Source of the DNA: an uncultured Bacillota bacterium
GTDB lineage: Bacteria; Bacillota; Clostridia; Peptostreptococcales; Anaerovoracaceae
Direction of reading: 5' to 3'
NCBI GenBank assembly: GCA_946410475.1
Contig: CAMKAM010000011.1
Span: forward strand, 1-20,323
Length of the DNA: 20,323 nt
The stretch's first letter is position 1. Every line of letters starts with the position of its first letter. Position numbers and translations under genes: made by a program. Under the pieces are notes generated by a model that was not told the origin of the DNA, did not search any database, and worked only from the letters and a program-made list of their open reading frames with translations. Below are positions 14,661 to 20,323 of the stretch, one piece after another.

Positions 14661-15905
14661 ATGTACGAAGTCAAAGATATATCGCTGGCTCCCTCGGGCC
14701 ACAGGAAAATAGAGTGGGTGAAGAACAACATGCCGCTCCTCAGCGCTCTTGAGGAGGAGTTCAGGGCACAGAGACCGTTCGAAGGAGTAAAGATATCGCT
14801 GTCGATCCATATGGAAGCAAAGACGGCTTATCTCTGCAAGGTACTGGCTGCAGGAGGCGCGAAGCTCGCCGCGACAGGAAGCAACGTCCTCTCGACGCAG
14901 GACGATGTCGCTGCAGCGCTGGCAGACGACGGGATAGATATATTTGCTGTCCACGGAGCGAGTGAAGAAGAATATTTCCGTCATATCGAGATGTGCCTCG
15001 AGCACAAACCGAACATCATCATAGACGACGGCGGAGATCTGGTCGGCATGGTGCACGGCAAAAGACCGGATCTTGCTGAAGAAGTCTGGGGCGGCTGCGA
15101 AGAGACCACCACAGGGATCATCCGTCTCAAGGCGATGGAAGCCGAAGGCGTGCTGAAGTTCCCGATGCTGGCGGTAAACGACGCAGACTGCAAACACCTC
15201 TTCGACAACAGATACGGCACAGGTCAGTCCGTATGGGATTCGATCATGAGGAACACGAACCTCATCGTAGCCTCGAAGACGGTGGTCGTAGCAGGATACG
15301 GATGGTGTGGAAGAGGAGTCGCAATGAGGGCTGACGCTCTCGGAGCGAGAGTCATAGTGACGGAGATAGATCCGATCAAGGCTATGGAAGCCAGGATGGA
15401 CGGATATGACGTCATGAAGATGGAACAGGCAGCCCCGCTCGGAGATATCTTCGTAAGCGTCACGGGCTGTGAGAAGACGATCACGACAGATCATATGAAG
15501 AAGATGAAGAGCGGCGCGATACTTGCGAATGCCGGTCACTTCAATGTCGAGATCGATATGAAGGCGCTCGAGGAAGAGTGCGTGGAAAAATGGGAATCGC
15601 GCGCGAATATAATGGCTTACCGCATGGACAACGGCACTGTCGTCCACGTCATCGCAGAGGGAAGGCTGGTCAACATCGCTGCGGCGGACGGCCACCCGGC
15701 TGAGATCATGGATCTCTCATTCGCGGTACAGGCCATGAGCGCAAAATATATACGCGACCATCATGAAGAACTTGATGATCGCGTAATAGATGTCTCTGAT
15801 GAGATCGACGATGTCATAGCCAGGCGCAAGCTCGCGGCCTGGGGCATCGAGATCGATGAACTGACCCCGGAGCAGGAGAAATATCTCCACAGCTGGGATC
15901 TGTAG
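14661..15905 (+). CDS. ahcY: adenosylhomocysteinase (S-adenosylhomocysteine hydrolase)
   Basis: 414-residue NAD-dependent enzyme splitting S-adenosylhomocysteine into adenosine and homocysteine; it recycles the product of SAM methyltransferases. Visible: H50 in SIHMEAKTAYL, E148 in GGCEETTTG, K178 and D182 in NDADCKHLFDNRYGTGQS, and the Rossmann loop AGYGWCGRG (211-219). The NRYGTGQS version and the end LHSWDL, without the KY-containing tail of the eukaryote/proteobacterial enzyme, place it with the archaeal/Thermotoga-like group; some members of that group prefer S-inosylhomocysteine. It starts three bases after cdaR with AAAGGA upstream, so it is the last gene of the raiA-cdaA-cdaR transcript. 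It converges on gltX with only six bases between the stops. Confidence 0.95.
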   Translation: MYEVKDISLAPSGHRKIEWVKNNMPLLSALEEEFRAQRPFEGVKISLSIHMEAKTAYLCKVLAAGGAKLAATGSNVLSTQDDVAAALADDGIDIFAVHGASEEEYFRHIEMCLEHKPNIIIDDGGDLVGMVHGKRPDLAEEVWGGCEETTTGIIRLKAMEAEGVLKFPMLAVNDADCKHLFDNRYGTGQSVWDSIMRNTNLIVASKTVVVAGYGWCGRGVAMRADALGARVIVTEIDPIKAMEARMDGYDVMKMEQAAPLGDIFVSVTGCEKTITTDHMKKMKSGAILANAGHFNVEIDMKALEEECVEKWESRANIMAYRMDNGTVVHVIAEGRLVNIAAADGHPAEIMDLSFAVQAMSAKYIRDHHEELDDRVIDVSDEIDDVIARRKLAAWGIEIDELTPEQEKYLHSWDL

Positions 15906-15916
15906 CAGCCGCTACA
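15901..15916. repeat. inverted repeat holding both convergent stop codons
   Basis: TGTAGC (15901-15906), AGCC, then GCTACA (15911-15916). Each arm contains the TAG stop of one gene: ahcY on the plus strand (15903-15905) and gltX on the minus strand (15912-15914). There is no T tract on either side, so it is not a standard terminator. Confidence 0.7.
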
Positions 15917-17549
15917 TCACTGCGAGGATGCGGGCTTTCGTCTTTTCCTCGCCGAGGATCTGCTGGATCTCCCAGATGTCGGGGGACTGAGCGCGTCCTG
16001 TCAGAGCTATACGAATAACAGTGGAAACATGCCCGACGTGACCTTTGTAATCGTCGGGATTTTTCTTGTAATCCTTCGGTTTCGCGGCGTAGCCGAGCTG
16101 CACTGCGATCTCACGGATCTTCCCGAACCATGTCTCCTGGTCATCTTGGTGGTCGTACGTCTCGAGGTAAGCGGAAAGGATCGCGCCCGCGTCGTCAGCT
16201 GCTTCCTCGGGGAAGGCGTCTTCGATCCTGAAGAGGTCGTCGAAGAAGTATCCGATGAAATCGATCATCTGACCTGCAGTCACGAAGTCCTTACGCGGCT
16301 TTTTGCCGTCCCTCCCAAGGTCGAGGATCTTCAGGAGATATTCTTCATCTTCGAGATCCTTCATGACCTCCGGCCTGAACTGCTCTGCCCATCCTGTGAG
16401 GAAGGTGTAGAGCTCTGCCGCCGGTATCCTGACCAAAGTATCCTTGGATACGTCGTTCAGCTTGTCGAGGTCGAAGAGCGCTCCGGAGGTGCTCATCTTT
16501 CCAAGCGTGAAATCGAAGTCGTCTATAGGCGCATCGGGGTTGGCGGCGCGCCACTCCTCGAAGTTGGAGTTGAGTATAGTAAGCAGATATTCTCTGACTG
16601 CCGCCGGGTGGTAGCCGGTCTCTTTGTAGTAGTCGAGTCTCAGCTCGGGGTCTTTTCTCTTTGAGAGCTTTCTCTTGTTTCCGTTCTCGGACTTCATCAG
16701 TACGGCCGTGTGGCAGTACATCGGGATATCGAAGCCGAGCTTTGTGAACAGCTCGAAGTGCGTCGGAAGCGACGAGAGCCATTCCTCACCTCTGACGACG
16801 TGCGTCGTCCTCATGAGGTGGTCGTCCACAACGTGGGCGAAGTGGTATGTCGGAAGTCCTGTGCCCTTGAGGATGACGACGTCCTGGATGTTCTCCGGCA
16901 TCGTGAGCGTTCCCCTGATGGCGTCTTCGACATGGATCTCCTTCGGATCTTCCGGATCACCGTCCGATCTCAGTCTGATGACGTAAGGCTTTCCTTCTTC
17001 GAGGCACTTTTCTATGTCCTCAAGCGACATATCTCTGCAGCGGGCGAATTTTCCGTAGATGCCCGGCGTGAGTTTTTCGGCTTCCTGTCCCTCGCGGATC
17101 TCAGTGATCTCCTCCTCTGTGAGGAAGCAAGGATAGGCTTCGCCTTTTTCGACGAGGTATTTTACATATGTCTTGTAGATGTTCGCTCTCTCGCTCTGGA
17201 AATAAGGACCGTAGTCGCCTTTGTCCCCGTCCTTGCCGGCTCCTTCGTCAAAGTTGATACCGAAGAAGTCGAGCGAATCGATGACCGTATCGACAGCTCC
17301 TTCGACGAATCTCTTGTCGTCAGTATCTTCTATCCGGAGATAGAACGTTCCGCCGCTCTGGTGAGCGAGCCTCTCGTCGACGAAGGCTCCGTAGAGGTTG
17401 CCGAGGTGGATGAAGCCTGTCGGGCTGGGTCCGAGCCTCGTGACCATAGCGCCTTCAGGAAGCTGTCTTTCAGGGAAGCGGGCTTCCATTTCTTCGGGCG
17501 TGGTCTTGATATCGGGGAAAAGTATCTCCGCGAGTTTCTTGTTGTCCAT
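15912..17549 (-). CDS. gltX: glutamate--tRNA ligase
   Basis: 545-residue class I aminoacyl-tRNA synthetase charging tRNA-Glu (and possibly tRNA-Gln for later amidation) in the cytosol. The HIGH-type motif is HLGN (48-51, PSPTGFIHLGN), followed by the glutamate-recognising FYLRIEDTD (69-77); the KMSKS motif is KLSKR (294-298). The long C-terminal helical region is the anticodon-binding part. An upstream in-frame ATG would add 19 residues, but ATG at 17549 is chosen because AAAGGAG (complement 17559-17565) sits nine bases ahead and MDNKKLAEILFPD is the usual N terminus. The gene is monocistronic, divergent from cca. The leader is too short for a T-box. Confidence 0.95.
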   Translation of the reverse strand: MDNKKLAEILFPDIKTTPEEMEARFPERQLPEGAMVTRLGPSPTGFIHLGNLYGAFVDERLAHQSGGTFYLRIEDTDDKRFVEGAVDTVIDSLDFFGINFDEGAGKDGDKGDYGPYFQSERANIYKTYVKYLVEKGEAYPCFLTEEEITEIREGQEAEKLTPGIYGKFARCRDMSLEDIEKCLEEGKPYVIRLRSDGDPEDPKEIHVEDAIRGTLTMPENIQDVVILKGTGLPTYHFAHVVDDHLMRTTHVVRGEEWLSSLPTHFELFTKLGFDIPMYCHTAVLMKSENGNKRKLSKRKDPELRLDYYKETGYHPAAVREYLLTILNSNFEEWRAANPDAPIDDFDFTLGKMSTSGALFDLDKLNDVSKDTLVRIPAAELYTFLTGWAEQFRPEVMKDLEDEEYLLKILDLGRDGKKPRKDFVTAGQMIDFIGYFFDDLFRIEDAFPEEAADDAGAILSAYLETYDHQDDQETWFGKIREIAVQLGYAAKPKDYKKNPDDYKGHVGHVSTVIRIALTGRAQSPDIWEIQQILGEEKTKARILAVM

Positions 17550-17594
17550 ATATCGATTCTCCTTTGATTTCGCGTTTTGATTTTCAGCACATCG

Positions 17595-17603
17595 ATTATA
17601 CCA
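17595..17603 (-). promoter_or_regulatory. extended -10 promoter of gltX
   Basis: On the minus strand TGGTATAAT, the same nine bases as at kbl. No good -35 is visible at 17 bases. It lies about 46 bases before the chosen gltX start, and upstream of the alternative 19-residue extension's start only if that start is not used, which supports the shorter protein. Confidence 0.6.
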
Positions 17604-17653
17604 CAAGTCGGATAGCTATGTGAGAAGGAGTTGAGATATTAGGAACTGATGCT

Positions 17654-17682
17654 GTGACATCACGGCGTGATGATGATAGAAT
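17654..17682 (+). promoter_or_regulatory. cca promoter
   Basis: GTGACA (17654-17659, 5 of 6), a 17-base spacer, and TAGAAT (17677-17682, 5 of 6) with a TGA extension. The predicted transcript start, about 17689, is downstream of the first in-frame ATG (17683), so translation must begin at 17689 (leaderless), 17701 or 17707. Confidence 0.65.
17658..17672. promoter_or_regulatory. operator-like palindrome in the cca promoter
   Basis: CATCACG-G-CGTGATG is a perfect 7-bp inverted repeat with a one-base centre, placed from the end of the -35 through most of the spacer. Such a position would let a dimeric regulator control cca, and perhaps gltX, whose promoter is 55 bases away on the other strand. 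Confidence 0.5.
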
Positions 17683-17700
17683 ATGACCATGGAAAGCGAT

Positions 17701-19083
17701 ATGGGAATGAATAGCAGGATATCGAAGATCCGGATACCTGAAAACGCAAAGAAGATAATCGGTCTTCTGGAGGAAGCGGGCTACGAAGCGTTCGTCGTAG
17801 GAGGCTGTGTTCGCGACGCCGTTTTCGGGAGGACGCCGTCCGACTGGGACATCACGACGCAGGCTCTGCCGGAAGAGATGCTTACGGTATTCAGGGATAT
17901 CCATGTCGTTCCGACAGGCCTGAAGCACGGCACTGTCACTGTCGTGATGGATGGAGAAAACTATGAGGTCACAACCTACCGCGTAGACGGAGAATACAAA
18001 GATTCGAGGCATCCGGAGTCTGTGGAATTCGTTCGTGATATAACGGAGGATCTTTCAAGACGCGACTTTACGATCAACGCGATGGCTTACAGCGATGAGA
18101 GGGGCTTCGTCGATCATTTCGGAGGCATGGAGGATCTGGAGCGGGGAGTGATACGCTGCGTCGGAGATCCGGAGAAGAGATTCTCCGAGGATGCTTTGCG
18201 TATCTTAAGGTGCGTGAGGTTCGCATCGCAGCTCGGCTTTTCGATAGAGGAGGAGACCGCGCGCGCCATTTATGACACGCTGCCGCTGCTCGGGAACATC
18301 GCGGCGGAGAGGATCCGCGTGGAATTCGAAAAACTGCTTTGCGGAGCCGGAGCAGGGAAGGTGCTCGAAGAGCACCGCGAGGTGATCGCTTCTTTCATCC
18401 CGGAGATCCGTCCGATGTTCGACCTTGATCAGGAGAATCCGTTCCATCTCTATGACGTGTGGATGCATACGGTCCATGCGGTCTCGGCGGCGGAGGCGCC
18501 GGGCGTGGATGAACGCTTACTGAAGCTGGCAGCTTTCTTCCATGATATCGGCAAGCCGCCATGCAAGGTCGTAGACAGGGGATGGGGGCATTTCTACCAT
18601 CACGAGCATGTCGGGGCGGATATGACGGATGAGATCATGAGGCGGCTGAGGTTCGACAATGAGACGAGGAAGACCGTAGTCATGCTCATCAAAAAGCACG
18701 GGACGGTATTCAACCCAAACGGCAAACAGGCCAGACGTCTCCTGGCGAAGATGGGCGAGGACGATCTTGCGCTCCTGATCGCGCTCGAAAAGGCGGATGT
18801 GTCTGCCCAGCATCCGGACTATGTGGAGGAGCGGCTCGAAAACATCGGAGTATTCGAAGAGAAGGTCAGGGAGCTCGCAGAAGGGGAGCAGTGCTTCCGC
18901 ATGGGCGATATGAAGATAGACGGACGCGATATCATGGCGCTCGGGGTGGAACAGGGAAGAGAGATCGGCAGGATCAAGAACGAACTGTTCGAAAGAGTCG
19001 TCGAAGGTCTGCTGGAAAACGACCGTGAGGCGCTCCTTGCGGAAGCGAAAACTCTTGTCTCAGAAATGGTCAAAGAATGTTAG
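17701..19083 (+). CDS. cca: CCA tRNA nucleotidyltransferase with HD domain
   Basis: 460-residue class II nucleotidyltransferase that adds or repairs the CCA end of tRNAs without a template. The head domain has VGGCVRD (33-39) and the catalytic DWD (48-50); RRDFTINAMAY (120-130) and RFSEDALRILRCVRFA are the class II signatures. The C-terminal part carries an HD phosphohydrolase domain with H281-D282 (FFHDIGKPP) and downstream HHEHVGAD. A poly(A) polymerase is possible from sequence alone but CCA activity fits better. Start: ATG 17701 has GGA (17691-17693) seven bases upstream; 17683 lies before the predicted transcript start; 17689 and 17707 are alternatives. It is divergent from gltX, also a tRNA gene. 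Confidence 0.93.
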   Translation: MGMNSRISKIRIPENAKKIIGLLEEAGYEAFVVGGCVRDAVFGRTPSDWDITTQALPEEMLTVFRDIHVVPTGLKHGTVTVVMDGENYEVTTYRVDGEYKDSRHPESVEFVRDITEDLSRRDFTINAMAYSDERGFVDHFGGMEDLERGVIRCVGDPEKRFSEDALRILRCVRFASQLGFSIEEETARAIYDTLPLLGNIAAERIRVEFEKLLCGAGAGKVLEEHREVIASFIPEIRPMFDLDQENPFHLYDVWMHTVHAVSAAEAPGVDERLLKLAAFFHDIGKPPCKVVDRGWGHFYHHEHVGADMTDEIMRRLRFDNETRKTVVMLIKKHGTVFNPNGKQARRLLAKMGEDDLALLIALEKADVSAQHPDYVEERLENIGVFEEKVRELAEGEQCFRMGDMKIDGRDIMALGVEQGREIGRIKNELFERVVEGLLENDREALLAEAKTLVSEMVKEC

Positions 19084-19109
19084 ACCGAAACGGCAGATAG
19101 TGATACAAT
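19081..19109 (+). promoter_or_regulatory. promoter of the dehydrogenase gene
   Basis: TAGACC (19081-19086, 4 of 6, overlapping the cca stop), a 17-base spacer and TACAAT (19104-19109) with a TGA extension. The leader is about 40 bases and includes AAAGGAAAA at 19136-19144. Confidence 0.55.
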
Positions 19110-19155
19110 CGTTATATACGAATCATATTATGTACGAAAGGAAAAGCCCGGAAGA

Positions 19156-20103
19156 ATGAAAGGTGTAAAGATAGGAATAATCGGAGTCGGTCACGCGGGA
19201 GCACATATCATGTACAGCATCGCTCTTCAGGGACTGGCAGATGAGATACTGATCGTTGATACGGACGAGAAGAAGGCGAAAAGCGAACACCGCGATCTTT
19301 TCGACACGGTGTCGCTCCTTCCGCACAGGGTGAGGATAAGGATCGCAGAAGCAAAAGACCTCGGCGAATGTGATGTGATCGTCAACGCCGCAGGCGAGGT
19401 CGCAAAGTTCAATATAGAGGATGATATAAGCAAAGAGCTCGATCAGACGCTCCCGGCGGTAAGATCGTGGCTCGGAGATGTCAAATCGTCCGGCTTTGAT
19501 GGAGTCGTCATCAACATCAGCGACCCGTGCGACGTCATCACGAGAGAGATAGCTAAAGAACTCGGTCTTCCGAAAGGAAGAGTATTCGGGACCGGCACCG
19601 GAATAGACACCGCAAGGCTCGCATCGATCCTCGCGGAGAAGACAGGTATCGACCACAAGTCGATAATTTGCTTCATGCTCGGAGAGCACGGCGACGACCA
19701 GTTCGTACCATGGTCGTACATATCCTTCAGAGGGAAACCGCTCTCGATACTCGAACAGGTCGATCCGGTATTCGCCTTCGACAAAAACGAGGTGCAGCAG
19801 GAAGTGAAAAACAGCCTGCGCGTCCTTCATGAAGGAAAGGGCTTTACTGAGTATGCCATCGCCATGGTCGCAACGAGCCTTATCAGCAGCGTCCTCCATG
19901 ACGAGAAGAGCATCATGCCCGTCAGTGCGGAACTCGACGGTGAGTACGGCGAAAGCGGAGTATTCGTAGGTGTGCCTGCGATCATAGGAGCAGGAGGAGT
20001 CGAAGATCTTCTGCAGCTGCCACTGAATGCGGAGGAACAGAAGCAGTTCCATAACTGCTGCGAGAGCATCAGAGAAAACTTCAAGATAGCGGACAGCATG
20101 TAA
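19156..20103 (+). CDS. lactate/2-hydroxyacid dehydrogenase family protein (L-HicDH-like)
   Basis: 315-residue NAD-dependent dehydrogenase of the lactate/malate family. The nucleotide loop is GVGHAGAH (10-17) and D35 ends the second strand, favouring NAD+. Catalytic His178 is in LGEHGDDQF, Arg154 in GTGIDTARL, with its partner Asp151. Two active-site positions differ from lactate dehydrogenase: the loop after NAAG (EVAKFNIEDD) has no arginine where the mobile-loop Arg of lactate dehydrogenase sits, and the conserved Asn of NPxD is Asp123 (ISDPCDVIT). The stretch from SGFDGVV to DTAR and QFVPWS most resembles L-2-hydroxyisocaproate dehydrogenases, so a branched 2-oxo acid is a better guess than pyruvate. 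Weak AAAGGAAAA upstream of ATG 19156. Monocistronic; ends in a shared terminator. Confidence 0.85.
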   Translation: MKGVKIGIIGVGHAGAHIMYSIALQGLADEILIVDTDEKKAKSEHRDLFDTVSLLPHRVRIRIAEAKDLGECDVIVNAAGEVAKFNIEDDISKELDQTLPAVRSWLGDVKSSGFDGVVINISDPCDVITREIAKELGLPKGRVFGTGTGIDTARLASILAEKTGIDHKSIICFMLGEHGDDQFVPWSYISFRGKPLSILEQVDPVFAFDKNEVQQEVKNSLRVLHEGKGFTEYAIAMVATSLISSVLHDEKSIMPVSAELDGEYGESGVFVGVPAIIGAGGVEDLLQLPLNAEEQKQFHNCCESIRENFKIADSM

Positions 20104-20129
20104 AACAGATCAGAAAGAGACGAAAAAAA

Positions 20130-20164
20130 GAAGCGGACATTTTGTCCGCTTCAGTTTTGTTTTT
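20130..20164. terminator. bidirectional terminator
   Basis: GAAGCGGACA (20130-20139) pairs perfectly with TGTCCGCTTC (20143-20152) across TTT. AGTTTTGTTTTTG follows on the plus strand; the preceding run of seven A's serves as the T tract on the minus strand. It ends both the dehydrogenase and the convergent aminotransferase. Confidence 0.92.
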
Positions 20165-20171
20165 GATGTTT

Positions 20172-20323
20172 TTACCAGCCTGCTCTGAATTCGAATACGC
20201 TGTCGGGGATATCCCCCTTCTTGAAGTCGTCCATCGAATCCGCGATGATCTCAAAGCCTTTTGTAAGTTCTTCAGGCTTGATGTTGAGAGGCGGCTGGAT
20301 CCTGAGGACTTTGCCTGCGAGCG
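20172..20323 (-). CDS. class III aminotransferase, C-terminal fragment (runs off the window)
   Basis: Only the last 49 codons are inside the window. The translated end, LAGKVLRIQPPLNIKPEELTKGFEI, is split as LAGKVLRIQPPLNI then KPEELTKGFEII and matches the closing strand and helix of PLP-dependent class III aminotransferases (ornithine, acetylornithine, putrescine or 4-aminobutyrate types). It ends DSVFEFRAGW and TAA (complement 20172-20174). The catalytic lysine lies outside, so substrate cannot be assigned. The gene is cut by the window edge, not broken. It converges on the dehydrogenase and shares its terminator. Confidence 0.75.
   Translation of the reverse strand, partial: LAGKVLRIQPPLNIKPEELTKGFEIIADSMDDFKKGDIPDSVFEFRAGW

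Noticed and set aside
13908..15695. 595-codon open frame on the minus strand opposite cdaR and ahcY
   Set aside because: It lies fully opposite two strongly supported genes, has no RBS or family motif, and reflects codon bias on the other strand.
16710..17567. 285-codon open frame on the plus strand opposite gltX
   Set aside because: Antisense shadow of gltX; no supporting motif.
17550..17700. T-box leader for gltX
   Set aside because: The region between promoter and gltX start is under 50 bases, and no T-box sequence or terminator/antiterminator is visible.

Overview
The window reads as a contiguous piece of chromosome from an anaerobic Gram-positive bacterium of the class Clostridia. Evidence for this: a SCIFF precursor peptide with its radical SAM maturase, a raiA-type structured RNA ahead of the long hibernation factor, CdaA/CdaR, YhaM, RecD2 without RecBC, a small rubredoxin, an archaeal/Thermotoga-like S-adenosylhomocysteinase and strong AGGAGG ribosome binding sites. 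G+C is close to half by eye, with frequent AGG/AGA and ATA codons, so a mid-GC lineage (for example an Anaerovoracaceae/Mogibacterium-like group) is possible, but that placement is a guess. I see no phage genes, insertion sequences, tRNA or rRNA genes, or CRISPR arrays.

Layout. 1-240: complete rubredoxin gene and its terminator. 241-1525: kbl (glycine C-acetyltransferase) on its own promoter. 1530-3659: a peptide-maturation locus (SCIFF-like peptide, intergenic hairpin, radical SAM/SPASM maturase) followed by a translationally linked COG2426 membrane protein. 3666-4480: an orphan acidic coiled-coil protein under a consensus promoter, ending in a terminator shared with the convergent nadE. 4501-6450 (minus): nadE. 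6593-9831: yhaM-recD2, overlapping. 9817-11765: comF, a macrodomain hydrolase and a 4HBT thioesterase. 11782-12035: raiA RNA. 12032-15905: raiA/hpf-cdaA-cdaR-ahcY, all overlapping or nearly so. 15912-17549 (minus): gltX. 17654-19083: cca with HD domain, divergent from gltX. 19081-20103: a divergent lactate/2-hydroxyacid dehydrogenase. 20172-end (minus): 3' end of a class III aminotransferase, sharing a bidirectional terminator with the dehydrogenase.

How the genes relate. Most are housekeeping: nucleic-acid processing (yhaM, recD2, cca, gltX), amino-acid and cofactor metabolism (kbl, nadE, ahcY, dehydrogenase, aminotransferase), and stress or stationary-phase physiology (raiA RNA, hibernation factor, c-di-AMP synthesis). 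The most unusual points are: (1) the SCIFF-like precursor has serine in place of two canonical cysteines, including the one I recall as the thioether donor, although its maturase looks intact; (2) the glutaminase domain of NadE has glycine where the catalytic cysteine should be; (3) a raiA RNA precedes raiA and is followed by a second promoter overlapping its 3' end; (4) a palindrome sits inside the cca promoter spacer; (5) the lactate-dehydrogenase-family enzyme has two active-site substitutions. At least eight of eleven candidate promoters carry an extended -10 (TGn before the hexamer).
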